From Kingdonia uniflora (Eukaryota > Streptophyta > Magnoliopsida > Ranunculales > Circaeasteraceae), in NCBI GenBank assembly GCA_014058105.1, contig JACGCM010002893.1, positions 868,001 through 932,000 of the forward strand: a stretch of 64,000 bases of DNA. The letters run 5' to 3'. The translations under genes were made by a program, and so were the position numbers. How positions within the stretch are numbered: position 1 is the first letter of the stretch; each line of letters begins with the position of its first letter. The notes below the pieces were generated by a model that saw only the letters and a program-made list of their open reading frames with translations, ran no database searches and was not told where the DNA came from. Below, piece after piece: positions 1 through 15,100 of this stretch.

Positions 1-925
1 TGGTTATGTTCAAATAAAACATTGTCTGTTCGAACAGAGTTTGGGTTTTCAGTTTTTTTAATAAAAGACATCCTTTCTTATTTCATGTTTTTTACCTCTT
101 CCAAAATAATTTTTTTTAGGACTTGATATTTATAGATAATAGAGATTTCAACGAGCGATTCAATGCGAAGTAAAACTCAAATTGAATCAATTGGAGATTT
201 AGAAAACCTAATCTTAAATTGAAAAACTTGTGAGTTTCAAGCTTAGATGCTTTAACAGGGGATTGAAGTGAGGTATTGTGAGAACGAATTGTGAGAACGA
301 TAAATTGATTGTGAGGAGTTCAATTAGAAGAGAGGTAACTACATGATGCGTTTATTGAGTCTGTAAGTAATTAAATTATTATAATTTTGTTTCAATATTG
401 GATTGTTTAGCTGTCGGACGATTCGGCAGCGACCTGTGAGTTTTTCTCATGAGAAAGGTTTTCCACATGGTTAAAATTGTTTATTCTTGTGTTTGATTTA
501 CTTTTGCTTACTATCACTAAAACATTGGACTAACTTGAATTAGACTATGGTTAGACCGTTAATTCAAGGTTTTTCGGACCTATTGATTTTGACCTAAATT
601 AATCGAAATCGGCTAGTTTTAAGGTATTAGAAATTTTATCTCCTACTCCCCCTCCTCTCATAACTCTCCACATCCCTCATAACAAAGATAACAAGAATAC
701 TAATACCAATATTTTTTTCTCAAACTATTGCTATCAGAACTCTCAATCGCACATCCCACTTATTTATATTTACTTCGGTGATATTACCAAGGCTTCACAC
801 ATTCAAATTCAATATATTCTAATAAATTCACATTAAACTGGAGACAAATATGCAAAATCAAAACAGAAGATATAATTTATTTATAAACGCCTTTACATTC
901 ATTCGACCTAACATCAAACGAACTC
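1..925. other. A/T-rich flank without recognised gene
   Basis: No open frame with recognisable protein similarity and no clear transposon termini were seen here. It is the downstream side of the decayed small gene at 926-1276, so part of it may be that gene's 3' flank. Confidence 0.4.
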
Positions 926-1276
926 TCAAAAGTAATTACATCTAAAACATCCCAAATGACTTACAGTTCCACATCTAATAACCTCACCACCAACATTCAT
1001 CTCATCTTCATCTGCTATCTCATCCAAAGCGATCTCTTTTACAACCAACTTTCGAGCTTTAGGGTCAACAATCATATCACGAAACACATCACACAAAAAA
1101 TGTCGGTCCATCTCGATATCTCGCTCCCTAGTATTCAACCCTTTGAACTTTAATACAGATACTGGCAGCTCAGGATCATGACCAATACGCTCGAACAACC
1201 GTTCATGAATTTCTATTACTTTTATCGCCAAACGATCCGCAACCGCATGACGAACCCTTTAAGAACAAGTATTCAT
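926..1276 (-). pseudogene. Small unknown-family gene, type A, left copy (decayed)
   Basis: The function is not recognised. Read on the minus strand from an ATG at 1276, the frame has a TAA at codon 6 (1259-1261) and is then open to 926, about 116 codons in all. The downstream part aligns with the frame at 63344-63703 at the other end of the window. Shared features are a start of the form M-x-T-x-S-(stop), an IKV segment, a D-R-x-F/H-x-x-C-x-x-F-R core followed by VDP, an acidic I/V-x-E/D-E-D stretch, G-E-x-I-x-C-G, and a closing G-C-F-R. The early stop and the preceding TGT are explained by C-to-T changes from CAA and CGT. It lies downstream of, and on the same strand as, the B-type frame at 1650-1965. 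Homology with the right copy is directly visible; the call of pseudogene rests on the early stop. Translation from an internal start cannot be excluded. Confidence 0.6.
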
Positions 1277-1649
1277 TATATTTATTGATTTTAACATTTT
1301 ATTATACTCCCTCTATTTATAATCACATAGTATGATAAAATACAATCCCATTTTTTAAGCCTCAAATATATTAACAAATAATTTTCACAGCTGTCATAGT
1401 TATCCACCTTAACAGATTTATACTTGTCAATTGTTAGCCATCAACTCGATTCATATGATATTGTTTTTGTCGTACGAGTTTCGATACATAGTTTTTAACA
1501 AATTAAAATAACATATGACACATACCACTGAGTTTTCACATATTTAATTCAAGAAAATTCTTTTTATTTCCTCCAAATAAACGGTGTACAATACTAAACA
1601 AAAAAAAACACAGAGTACTACTAAAAAAAAAACAAAGACAAAATAGCTT

Positions 1650-1965
1650 TTAAGAAATCCGATCACAAACACAACAGCGACACGACCTCCTGGCACGGAT
1701 GCCAGCCTCTTCATCCTCCTCCGCCAGATGACGAATGTACTTGTTGCGCTGCTGCCCTGATATAAACATACAATGGAAGCGGTACATATGGTAATAGTCA
1801 TCGTCAGCCTCCACTGCCTCATAGATCGCCATACCTTGGTAGGTAGGACGAACAAGAATAGGAGTGGAAAGATCAACAGACCGGGTCCCAAAGTAGGGCA
1901 ATTGGAGCTCTTACACTTTGGAAATACACACTCGCCTCATTTGCTTGCCTTCTGGTGGTCACCAT
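1650..1965 (-). pseudogene. Small unknown-family gene, type B, left copy (frameshifted)
   Basis: The function is not recognised. A minus-strand ATG at 1965 opens a frame beginning MVTTR, the same start as the intact frame at 62324-62644. It runs into a TGA after about 30 codons. The similarity then continues in a neighbouring frame to 1650, so a small indel lies near 1898-1910. Shared core features are YF followed by L-x-TPI-x-V-x-PT, then E-A-x-DDYY-x-M-x-RFH, RN, and H-L-A-x-E. A TATA-like octamer TATAAGTA lies on the minus strand at 2072-2065, about 95 bp upstream; the identical octamer precedes the right-hand A gene. An alternative is a small unspliced intron at the frame change, but no good GT-AG pair was seen. 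Confidence 0.55.
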
Positions 1966-3173
1966 TTTTTAACTTACAGAGAAACTGAGAAGGAGAGAAC
2001 TTGCGGAAGATTTGAAAAGACAGAAGTACTTACGGAATAATAATCGTCAGTACAACAATATCAGTACTTATAAAGAGATCACAATCAATGAAGATAAGGA
2101 TTTCCAACGCAGTCATCATTAAAAGAAATATTTTTTGGGAAACCCAACAGCCGATTACAACAGTTACATTATTACAGCAATTTAGTTTCCAACAATGTTT
2201 TACAAATGCCAAGAAAAAGACATCCACATGATCATCAAAGTCCATCATCAGCTTGGTCAGCCAAAATCTATTCACATTCCTATAACAAGCTCGATTGAAA
2301 TTTCTCAACTCAAGACACCCGTGCTTTCAATTGAGAGGGGGATTATAGGGACTTGTCCCTCGAGCTTGGGTAACATCAAACTAGTACAATGCCATACTTA
2401 CACAACATACACTTGACATACATTCTGTCAACAATGACACTTGGACCACGAACTGAAGAAGAACGTGACTCGAACACTCCAAGCTAAACATAATGAGTCA
2501 AGGACACCTATCTCCCATGAACTGTCAGTTACAAGAGTAATTCCCACTTTCCCCCATTATAGAAGAACGTGCTAACTCACGAAAACGAACTGAGGATGAA
2601 GTCTATAAAAATGATAAGTTCCATAGGAGAAGGGGCCAAATATTTTTTAGCTCAAGAGATCACAAATTGTAATCAAATCACCAAACTTGAGCAATACCGT
2701 TACTTTCATTAAATTCTCGAGCCGAGGTTGTGATTTTCACCTATTCAAAGTTTCCACGCTAAACATATGTGTCATTTTATATTATCTATTGTTATATTTG
2801 GTGTAAGAGTCATTCGAGCTACGAAAATATGTCCTTACACTATTGATTTGTGTAATTTGTAATATGCAGAACTTGATAGTCGAAAGATGAAGAATTGAGG
2901 GTCGTTTCCCCACCGTATTGCGGTATACCACTTTGGTTATTACCCATGAACCCTAGGACTCCCAAAACAACGTAGTGAAGTTAGAACGAGCCTATTATCT
3001 ATTATCCCATGTATTGGGGATTTGGGGAGTGGTACCCCAAACTGAATTGTCGGGATGAATGAATGAATGAATGAGGGTTGGGCATTTGATTGGATAGAAT
3101 CGGTAATTTTGTTCTCCAAATTCCAAAATGAAATGACGATTGATTGATTGCAAATAGCAAATTAGAAGACGCA
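1966..3173. other. Intergenic region between the small-gene unit and the importin gene
   Basis: This is the divergent upstream region of both neighbours. It includes the TATA-like octamer for the minus-strand small gene at 2065-2072 and a short GAAT tetranucleotide run near 3056-3073, just before the importin gene. No further gene or transposon was recognised. Confidence 0.4.
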
Positions 3174-6100
3174 ATGGAAATGAAGGTGGCAGAGGCAGTT
3201 CACATTCTGAACCATGATTCACAGTCTTGCAACCGTGTCGCTGCGAATCAATGGTTGGTTCAGTTCCAGCAGTCGGACTCAGCCTGGGAGATTTCAACAT
3301 CTATACTCACTTCCTCCTCCTCCTCTCATTCTCTTGATAATTTCGAACTCCAATTCTCGGCTGCTCAAATCCTGAAACGAAAGGTAATCAATCAATCTCT
3401 CTGCTTCAATATCTAATATGCTTAATACATAATACACATGATATCCACAACAGATCCAGAATGAAGGATACTATTTGCAATTCGGGGCGAAGGACGCTTT
3501 GTTAAATGCTCTTCTTCTGGCTGCAAAGAAATTCAGTTTGGGTCCTCCTCAGGTGTCATGAAAGTAATATTTCTGTTTATTACATACATACAGCTATTCA
3601 CACAAAACTAATTATAATTTTATATATTACAGCTATTGACACAAATATGTGTTGCACTTTCCGCACTTGTACTTCGTGCAGTAGAGCATAAGAAACCTAT
3701 CCAGCATCTCTTTTCAAGTCTCCACAATTTACAAACCCAGGAGAATGGTGAGCTTGCTGTACTGGAAATGCTCACCGTTCTTCCAGAAGAAGTTGTCCAA
3801 GATCAAAATACTGATTCTAATATTACTTTTACTCTAAGATCTCAGTACGCTCGAGAGGTACTCTCAACGCATTATTGTTATCTTACCTTATATATCTGCA
3901 CTTGTTCTCCATGTAAATGCATTTCTTTATGTCTCCCAGCTTCTATCTCATACTTCTAAAGTCCTCGACTTTTTGCTGCACCAATCCGACCAAAGGGTTC
4001 ATGCTATTCCACTTCATGACCGCAACCGCAAAATATTGCGATGTCTGCTGAGTTGGGTAAGACGCCTTTAAAAGATTCTCCTTCTTTTTCTGTATTTTGT
4101 ACTGAACCTGTCGTCGTGCTAGCCAATGAGCTGCTTACATACCTTAGTGAGGGATCATGTACTAGTGTAGTTTGTTTTACATATTGAGCCCAAAGGCTAC
4201 CATAACATAACATCTTAATCCCAAAGGCTAACATAACATTTCTAGTCCGGAGTCTAGAAATTCTGGAGTCCGTGCATCGCCGAAGTAGCTAGTGAATTGC
4301 TTGACAGACCGTCTAAGTTGGCGCCACTTTCTCTACAATTTATTATTTATCTGTATTTTTCGTTATTTATTTTGAGAAGTTATGTAATTATGATGTCTAA
4401 CTACTGGAGAGGTTTCCCCACTCTTAGGAACTTCTAATGTTGCTGGGATTAGGGCTTCTCTTTATAAAGGCTATCCCCTAGGTCTTTAAATCCTCAGTTG
4501 TTATTTGGTTAGATTAAAGAGAGAGTTTTAGTCAATCATTTTGATGATTTGAGTTTTAAGTTACATTAGGTTCCCTCCCGCAAAGAGGGATAGATGCACA
4601 ATTGGTTAAGATAATGTTTGGTGTTTTTTTTTTTCCTTGGACGCTGTTTTGAATAAACCTCTTACTGTTAGCAATATTGTAAGCTTTATTCTTACGTTAT
4701 TGTTCCATGTGCAAAAGAAACGGGGAGTCCATTAATCATATTTTTCTTCTTTGTCCCTTCACCAATATCGGGGTAAGGTAGTGTTCAATTTGTGGGGATG
4801 TGGGCAATTTGGCTTGAAGATAATGCGATGAAATTTTAATAAAAGGAGAAGATAAGAGAGTTGGTCGTGGTTTCTACTAAAGCTTTCATCTTTAATTGAA
4901 GTAAAGCCACCACAGTTATGACAGAGACATCCTTTGAGACCCTTAGGTGAAGTAGACAAATGCAATCATGGGCTCCACTTGATGGATCTTGGATGATGAG
5001 GGGTGTTTGTCCTTTTGTGCTTCAGTGAGTTTTCAGTCTTTCGTTGTTGGAGAGGTTCAAGGTTTTCTTTTCTTGTTAATCTCTTATGGCTCTTCAGTGG
5101 TGTAGACAACAAGGAGCAAGTGGGGACAAATAGCTGCTCCCTCTAAAATTTCGGAAAAATAAGTTTCTTTGAGAAACATTCAAGTTGGGAGATCTAAGAG
5201 TGTGAAGAATGCCACCAAGGATCTGGACTTAGATAGTTAGAACAAAATAATTTGCCGTTAAAATTTTGAGAAAATAAATTTGTATGAAAAAATTGAAGTT
5301 GGGAGATCTAAGTGTGAAAAAGACCACAAAGCACGTGGATTGAGTTATTTTGAACAAAGTAACGAAAATGGACAATGTTTGATTTGTTTAGCCGTTCCCA
5401 TACCTTTTTTTTATTAGGCTTTCTTGTTGATTTAAATGAATTTTTTACATATGGTTCCATGAGTAGCATACTAAATTGATGTGTGGATGTTACTCCCTGC
5501 AATCACTTATTTCTGTGAACATGAACCCAGGTTCGTGCTGGTTGCTTCTCAGAGATCCCCCCTTTATTATTACCAACACATCCACTACTTAATCTTGTGT
5601 TCAACTCTTTACAGGTAGCCTTTCTCTTACACTCTTTCGATTATTCGTTCAGTAAGTTTGGGTTGATTGTTCATTCATTAAAATTCTGTATTGTTTTGCA
5701 TAGGTTTCGTCCTCATTTGATCTAGCAATCGAAGTACTTGTGGAGCTTGTAAGCCGTCATGAGGTAGCATGCTTTATGCCACAGTTATACTTTTGCATTG
5801 GTCTAAGCGTATTTCTAGTTGAAGTATATCTAGTAGTTTGAGCACTTCAATTGATAAAACTATCATTGCTTTTGTAGGGGTTACCGCAGGTCTTGCTGTA
5901 CAGAGTACAATTTCTTAAAGAAGTACTCCTCTTACCAGCTCTTGCTAGTGGAGATGAGAAATTAATTGGTGGTCTTGCATGTTTGATGTCAGAAATCGGG
6001 CAGGCTGTAAGTGTTCAATATCCGTTAGTGTTTGAGGATTTTCATGGAATCTACTTTTTCCTTAGATAACAAAAGTTTGTACTTTACGTGCTCTTTAACT

Positions 6101-9100
6101 AATCTCTTTTCTGTTGGATAATTTTTTAGGCTCCGGCTTTGATTGTAGAAGCGAGTACAGAGGCACTTGTGCTTGCAGATGCGCTTTTGAGGTCGTACTT
6201 ATATAATTATTTTCTATTCAATGTCATCTAAGCTTTATTCCAACATTAGGATCCTTTGTCTCATCTTAATCACTCATTTATTTTCTTAGTTATATTTAAT
6301 GTATTCATATGTTTTTACTATGAAAGTTCTCAACTGGATTTATATAGAAGTATATGCGTTTTGCAGCTGTGTAGCATTTCCTAGTGAAGACTGGGAGATT
6401 GCCGATTCAACAGTGCAATTTTGGTATGCTCTACTGATTTTAATTTATTTCCTATCCTTTTTTGTTTCTGTGGCAAAAGTTTGTGTTGTTTTATTTTGTC
6501 AAAGGCCTATCTATACTTTTGTAGAGTTTGTCATCATATCCCAGTTCTTGGTTGGGTTAGCTAAATTTTAGATTTAATACTATTTTAGATATTGGGTTGC
6601 CAGCAGGAATTTTATTTTTCCATTCAACTTTAATTAACCATCTTGTCTATCTACTTTTCTTATATCAGACATGCTAATGTTAATATTTACTAGATATTTG
6701 TCGTTCTGCAGTTTTTTGTATGATCCTTCATCCTATATTATATTTATACTGTTAATCGATCTAAACATGTTACTTTATTCGGGGATGATTTTACATTGAA
6801 CCTACATGTTTCACTATTTCCCAGGTGTAGTCTAGCAAGCTATGTTCTTGGTCTTGATATGGATAAGCTAAAAAATAGCAAAAAGGTGGAAGAGATGTTT
6901 TTTCCGGTGTTCTCGGCTTTACTTGACGCTCTTTTATTGCGTGCTCAGGTTTACTCCTTCAACCATGTTTCTCGTCTGAGTATAAAAATAAATCAGCAAT
7001 CTGTTCTGGGCCTAAATAGTGAATGGCACATATTGTGCTTTGCTGCTTTATTGCGTCTGGTTACATGTTATCTAGAATGAGCTTTATCTCCACTAACTGA
7101 ACTTATATGCTCATGGAAAGGTTTATGTCTTAGTAGTTCAATTCATGTATTCAGTCTATGTGAACTTATATCCAAATAAGCAGTAGTGACTGAGCTCTTG
7201 GTTCAGTGGCTGTGTGACCCTCCACCCCATGAGAGGTCATGAGTTCGATCCCCTATGGGGTGAGAATTGTGGGCAATCCTTTTGGGTTGTCTTGTGGGCC
7301 TTTAGGCTTTGTACCCTTCGGGGCTTGTGGCCTTCGAATTTTGTACCTCTTCAGAGGGTTCACCCTTTGGGGATTTGTGATTGCCTTCGGGCTTTCGGTG
7401 TCCTTCGGGGATTGGTTACTCTGCAGTTACAGATCCCTAAAACCGGCTTACCTTCCAAAAAGAAAAAGAAAAATACTTTCTTGTAACTATATTTCCTGGC
7501 GGTTCTTCTAGAGAGGCCTGTCTCACCTTGCTTGTTTTCTCCTTTGAACGTGCTTTTGCTTTACTAATGTGACGTCCCACATGATAATATCATGTGAAAC
7601 ATCACGTATATTAGAATCGCGCAAGGAAACCCAATAATAGGAGAAATCCTACCGAAATTTCGTCCGTAAATCAGACGTTTCCATTTGTACCTGTAGAAAG
7701 AAAGACCTAAAGAAAAACCTGTAGCATTTATGAACACTCAAGTGAATAATATAATCCGTCGGTTTGAGAGCGTGTAGGCTATAGTATACACACAACACGC
7801 TCCCAAACCCACTTTGTATAAAATTCACACAACCACACAACATTTTTAGATATCTACAACACCATATGACAACCAAAAAGGATATATATACACCATATAA
7901 ATAAGATGGCTATGACAAGAAGTGATAATAAGTATATATAGTTTGGGATATGATAAAACTATACATTAGCAAAAACAATATATACAATGGATGCCATACT
8001 AACATCCATAAACCAAAATACTAAAATATAAAGCACGAGCAAGGTGGAGCGCAACTCAAGGCTCGACAATCTCCTCCTCTGCAATCTCCTTGTACTCTAC
8101 AGGATCTGAAATGGGGGAGGAGGGGGTCAGCATATAAAATATGCATTGCAAGTTATAGAATTCCAATAATTCCAGAATATGGGTTGTCTATGAATTCTAT
8201 CCAATGTAGTAATATCAACGAAACATATCTGGAAATAAAATTCGATAATCAAAATAATTATGCAACGCTATGTCAAAGTCAATGAATGATACTGTGTCAA
8301 CTCTACAACTAGAAGAGTTCATGTCTGACTAAACTCGTTCCAGTGCAGGTATTGCATTTTAGTGGAATGTACCGTTGTTTATAGAGTAGGTGATTAAAGC
8401 TCGTCGGGATATGTACGACCTCTCCCCTCCAGGCGCATACATCGGAGGGCTCGAGGTCTTGGGGGATCTTTCTCTTTGACTCCTTGACAAGCAGCAGAGA
8501 GTCGAGGTAGAGGTAACCTCTTGGATCCATTATACCGTTGGTGGACCCACCGTTGAACTCAAGAGTATGAACGGCTGTTACGGTTGCTCTCAACCCACTC
8601 ACAATCGCTCACATCACCACCACTACAAGCAGGGACCTCAACAATGATCTGATCAACGTGCTCTAGATGCATCAAGGTTTTTTAAGTCCCTCAGATCCTC
8701 CGGTTCTTCGAACCATTTCATGTACTCACCCGTGTCTTGCACACCTATCTTGAATAACGATACATCCACTTCCTCTCTTGACAACTCTACTTGGTTCCTT
8801 TATGTCCCATTCCACAAGGGATGACAAGCAGACTTGTAAAGATCTGGTCATCTTATCACTTGGTCAGATTATTTGTAAAACATGCACATCGTGGTTCAAC
8901 CTATTATTTTACTGGTCTGGATTTTCTATTTTTATTATTAGTCGTCATGGCCCCTAAATCCCTCTCAACTGAATAAACCTATGCCAAGTTCATGCTACTC
9001 GTGTGGGGCCGCAACTTGCCACACCGGGCAATCCCAAGGTTAGTCTTATCTATTTCCTGAGATTCAGGTCTTCACAAACAATCCCATCTATCTTACCCAA

Positions 9101-12100
9101 TATTCCCCAACTTCACACTCTGCCGGGCCTACCTGGATCACACATCACGCATGGCTAGTCCTAGGGACTCCTAACTATTGTCGAGGTTTCTTTCGAGGTA
9201 CAATGTCACGGAGGCAAGCCAAAGAACCGCACATCCTCACATCTCTATCTCTCTCATAATTCTTCTTTTCCTTATTCTCAATGCATTTGAAATCAAAAAT
9301 ATTTATTTTGAAGAAAAGCATTCCCATAATGCATAAACTAACTTTTGACTCTTATTACTAAAATAGTTTTCTATATAAGTCTCACAACTCACATTTTATC
9401 TATCATGTCACAACCCTTTTCCCCCAATCATATGTATATATATCAATACTAACTTCATTTCATTCATAGGTCATACAAGAGAAATACAATGCCAAATAAA
9501 AGCGAGAATATCAAAATGTAATTTCATAATCTTAGAATAAAAGAATTTCGACAATTAATCAATAGGCTAAATATGGACTCAGATGCAAACGAAATATTAA
9601 AGCATGTAAAGACTTGTAGCAAACCCGTTAGTGCTAGAACACCGGCTTCGGGTATTTATGGAATTACTACAACTTGCCTTAGCAGATCGATTGGTCAATC
9701 CAAACTTTCTACTTGAATCCTTGTAGTGCACGCTAGTCCCCGATATTCCGTAGCATTGGGTTATAATATCAACTTAGTCATCTAGCATAAATTAGTTATA
9801 ACTTCTATTAGATACCCCGTTATGGCATTTGCTCAAACGGAAGGTAAGCGAATGCGAAATACCCCAATTTCTCCCAAAATGATGAGGGAATAGACTAAAT
9901 CAGATTTTTAATAAAACCAAAGGTTTACCCCATGATTTCCTAGCCGATTTCATTCAAGGCCCACTCATTCCCCAAGACTTTCAATTGAAATTCAAGGATT
10001 AATCTAAAAACTGCTACTGAAACTAAAATCACCATAACTCCTGTTTTATTTTTCCAATTGGCAAGCCGTAAATTTTTATAACATCGTGACTTCGACGCCT
10101 AAGTTTTTCGTTCTTTGACCTAGGGTTAATTTTCGTGGGAACTCGTACAAAACAACCAATTTAGAAACTGATTTTTTGTTATAAATAAACCCAATTCTTT
10201 TGCAAACCCTTCAACACCAATTACCCTAACTCATTTTCCCAAATCCTAGTATACATCTCCCTCACACCCAATTGAAGAAAACATGAAGTTAAAGAAGAGA
10301 TTAACTTACTAGAATTGAGAATATTTCTCCAATAGACGTTACGCTTATACCGTCCTCTTTGATTTTAACTTGTTCTCCCGTGTTTGTGAGAATTTGGTGT
10401 CTCCTTCGAAATCTTTTCAAAACCCCTCACAAATCAACCCTTCCTACCACTATATCTCTCTAGAGTTGTCTAAGTGTTTGAAGGAGAAGAGATGAGACCA
10501 TCTCTTTTCATTCCTTAAACTTGGTAATTAAGGAAGGCAATTGGATATGCACGTAAATGGCTATGTGGCTTGTTGTAAGAGCCCCACTTAACCCATGTAT
10601 TAGACATTCCCAATTAGTCCTCAAAGATCCCCTTAATTACACACAACCCACCTAAATGAAGTTTCCTAGTTTGCCCCTAATAGTAATTTGCGTATGTCAC
10701 GTGTAGCAACTCCGACTCAAGCGTTGGTATTTCGTTGGATACGTGAGGTTGACCACCCCATATATTTCTAACGTTTATCATTAAAGTTATGTTATTTACC
10801 AGTTGGCGAATAAACAATCTAATTGTCCTATTTCCCGAAATGGGTCGTTACAACTAATGAAATATCATTAATAAGAATCTGTAGGCTAGAGTTACACAAA
10901 AGAACTACTAAAAAAATTCGTCCAGTAGTACAAAAAAGAAGCACATTATATATTGTTTATAAATTTTATTGGACCTCCATTTAAATTTTAAAAAAAGCCA
11001 TAACATATATTATGGGCACTAAAGAATGGCACCAAACAAAAAGGATTTGCCTAATTGCAATGATAGAGAGAAGAATGTCAAGCTCAGCTTCTTTTAAAGT
11101 GTTATAATTCATTTCCTTTCAAGTACCTCAATTAGTATAGGCAAGAATCTTCCAAATTACTTTACCTCCAAAACATGTAATGGCCATCTTAAAACTTACT
11201 TTTGGAAGGTGAAAAGATTTTTTTAGCAAACTGAACGAAAGTCTTCCCAGATGAGAGCAACATACAGCCACAACCACTGTCATCAAAATCTTGCGATTTA
11301 CAATTTAAAATCTACGAAGTCGAATCTCGCATGCAGCCATTTGAATCCCGAGGTAAAATCCCATTTTGTGTAGTTCAGATCTTGCTTCAAGTGTTAACAC
11401 TTGCATACTTGCATGAATCTTACTATTCATATCAAATATTATGTCTCAAATTTCCGACCGAAAATTGGTCGACTGCAATCTAACTTCATAAATCTACAAT
11501 TTAAGTGTTCTTAGTGCTCTCCCTATTTTTTTAGCAATGGGTATTGTGAATATCATGTGGAACATTGTTCCTTTGTATACGAAGACAATAATGTTTTTCT
11601 TTGATGTTATTTTTGTGCCTACAAATTTTTGGCTGGTGTTTTCCTAATTATTTAACTGTAGACGGTTGTTTTAGGCTTTTAATTTCATTTAAGGTGATGG
11701 ATGATTTTTTGGCTACTTCTTAGAAGTATGTGGAAAAGTGCTTTGACGAAAACTACATAAGTTTTTGCTATTTTTAATAAAAAAAATTATATGTTCAAAA
11801 AGTCTACTTAAATCTCACGATTTACAATTCGATATGATTTTTGGACTTTACGATTTGTGGTCAGATGAATTAGAGGTCCTGAATTAGAGGTCCAAACATG
11901 AGATGTCAGGCAACGAGGCTTTTATAACAAGAATGGTATGACAGGAAACAATCCCTTCTTTGAGGTCAACCTGATATGCCTATTATAAATTGATGGAAAA
12001 GCTTGGCCCTTGCTAAGATTAAAGCAGAACGTGTCACGAACAATTTTCCTAATATCTTAATTCAAAATACCGGAAAAACCATTAATTGCAAAACCAATCT

Positions 12101-15100
12101 CCCTTCTACGCCCGTTCGGCCTCTACTCTCCTCATCACTAAAAAGGAAGAAATAAAAGAGAATAGAAAGAATAAATCTAATTGACGTTCTTTGCCAATAT
12201 TTTCTATGATAATGTAATGAACATACCACATAAGAACCTATGTGCTTACAGTTTGTTTGGTTGCTACTTATGGTACAAAATGAACACATTACCTGTGGAT
12301 TCATGATAAAATCATTTCTGATATTTGATACGTTTCCTTACATAATTTAACATTCTTTCAGGCTGTGGTGTGTATGCTTATGACTTTAATTCTTGACAGG
12401 TGGACGATTCTACATTTAACTGTGACAATGGGAGTCTGGACTTGCCTGATGGCCTTTCACAATTTAGGATGGATGTTGCGGAGCTTTTTGTGGATATCTG
12501 TCAGCTTTTAGGATCTGCTGCATTTTTGCAAAAGGTGCATTGGGATGAATATTTCTTATGGCGTATGGTATATAAATAGTTAAATACACATGAAGTAATT
12601 TACATACACAGCAAAATTATTTTACATTATTTGGTGGATTGATTTTTTGGCACATCGATATATAGATAATAGAAGAAATTGAGATAATGCAGATTCGCAT
12701 ATATGCAGTGTATTTGTATCTGTAGTTCCTTGATTAAAGTCTTTCGTAACTTTGTTGTAGCTTTTCTCTGGTCAATGGGCGTCTGCAGATGTAGCAATCC
12801 CATGGAAGGAGGTGGAAACCAATATGTTCGCCCTTAATGTGGTGAGCATTTTTCATTGATGATTTTTTTTTTTGCCATTGAGGCTGTCACTTGTCATCTT
12901 TAAGTACTGAAATTTCATTGTTACAATTATAATACTGTTATATTTCAGGTTGCGGAAATAATTCTACAAGATGGCCATCCATTTGATTTTTCTTCAATTA
13001 TCCGTCTTGTTACGGTTCTGTCAAGCATTGCACCCGATAATCATAAGGGTTTCTTGTGCCTTGTATGTTAGATATGTCCTTAATAAATTATATTCAGTCT
13101 TATATTCTATTATTATGATGTACTCATGTTTGAAAATTTATATAGGTTTATAGAACAGTTGCTGATGTTGTTGGTTCTTATTCCAAATGGATATCTGCTT
13201 TTCAAGCTAATGCCAGATCCTTACTGTACGGATATCTTCACATTCTTAATTATTCTACATACATTATTATTATTTTACTCATAATGGCATCTGCTAATCC
13301 TTCAGTGCTAGCATGCTATTTTCAGGTTATTTCTTGCTGCTGGGATTACGGAGCCTATGTCCTCAAATTCTTGTTCTTCAGCTCTGCGTAAACTCTGTGA
13401 AGATGCATCTACAGTGATTCAGGAAGCTTCAGATATTGAGATATTAATATGGATAGGAGAGGTAAGTATAGAAAGATAGAATTTAAATGTTTAACTGTTA
13501 GTCATGACAGTTATTCGGCGAAAGCAACGATTTTGACAACTCTAACCAAATCAAAATAAATAAATTAATAACTCTCTTTTTATTCAGTCGGGCAACTAAA
13601 CTTCCATAAAACCCAGGGCCTCTTTTTATATAACATAAGGAGTTGTTTATTTTAGAAACTTCTCACCTTCCTATTATTACTTCTACATACTATTTCTACT
13701 GCGATATTCTCTGATATCCTCATTTATTTGACCAAAACAATAGATAAAATATAATTTAAGAATAAAATAAAATCAAACACAAATTCCTAATTAAATAAAA
13801 TCTTAAAGATACTTCCAAATCCATCTTTCTTTGATGGTCTTCTCTGTTGACCAATTTTCATCTGGACTCAAAGGACTAGATGTTAGACATCTGTCTTTCT
13901 TTTTGACTGCGCATGCTACTCTTTTTACAGTTGATTTAATCCCTTCTGTTGCATTACCATGTTATTTGAATACAACCATGTCTATTTTAGGACTTGGAGA
14001 CACGCCACTTACCTTTGGAAGAAGAAGACGACGTTGTGAGTGCAATAACTCTTATTATTGGCTCCATTCATAACAAAGAACTTAAGAACAACTCCTTATC
14101 CAGACTGCTTTCTTCTAGTTATGGATCAATCGGGAATCTTGTAAGTGTTTCCTTGCTCTCACTTAGATTAGCTTCTTAGCCTTAATCATCAGATGTAATA
14201 CTAACTGAAATTAAAAGAAAAAAGAAAATGATAAGCGAGAGTGCATGTAGTATCAGAATATAGTAGAGATGACATTTCGGTTAATCTTATCCCTTTAGTA
14301 ACGCTCTTCTTCTCCAGATTGATGAAGAGAACGAGAATTCACTGAGGCAGAATCCAGCTATGTATACACAAGCGCTGAGCTCTGCTGCAAGGGGAATGCA
14401 CAGGTTTGATACCTGATATTCTGCCATTTTTGAGTACTTTTTTTATATATAAAACCTCGGTCCAGAGTGGCTTTCATTGACTTCCATATAAGATAGAGGA
14501 TTTCTCCATGCCGTGTATGTTCTAATAACATGTCAATAATCATGTGATTTAGCTGCTATTATGATTCATCTGTTTCAGGATAGGAACCGTTCTCAGTTAT
14601 CTTGCGGTTACTCCCTCTACTGGGTTACCTGAGAATGATACTATTCTAGCTTTACTGGGTGTCTTTTGGCCCATTCTAGAGAAAATATTTAGGTCTGTAC
14701 ACATGGAAAGTAGTAATTTGTCCACAGCGGCATGCAGAGCTCTATCACAAGCAATTCAATCTTCAGGTAATGGTAACTTATAAATTTCTTAGCAATTACA
14801 CAGGTCTAATTTTGCTTGATAGAAGTTTACTGTTCTATTTACAGGTCAACATTTCTTAATGTTATTGCCAAAAGTACTAGATTGCCTATCTTCAAACTTC
14901 CTGTCCTTCCAAAGCCGTGAATGCTATCTCAGAACAGGTGAGCTGTTAGTTTATATCATGAACAAACGTGGGAATTGATTTAAGAACAACTTGGCTATAA
15001 AGGTAGATTTCCAATTAATAGCAAGGGCTGACAACCTTGCTTGATTATGTGCTGTGTTTAGTTCTCATGCCTTCATTGGAAAATAATAAATTTTCGTATA

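Noticed and set aside
7214..7511. Two overlapping 90-codon frames
   Set aside because: They are produced by the GC-richer SINE body and have no independent support.
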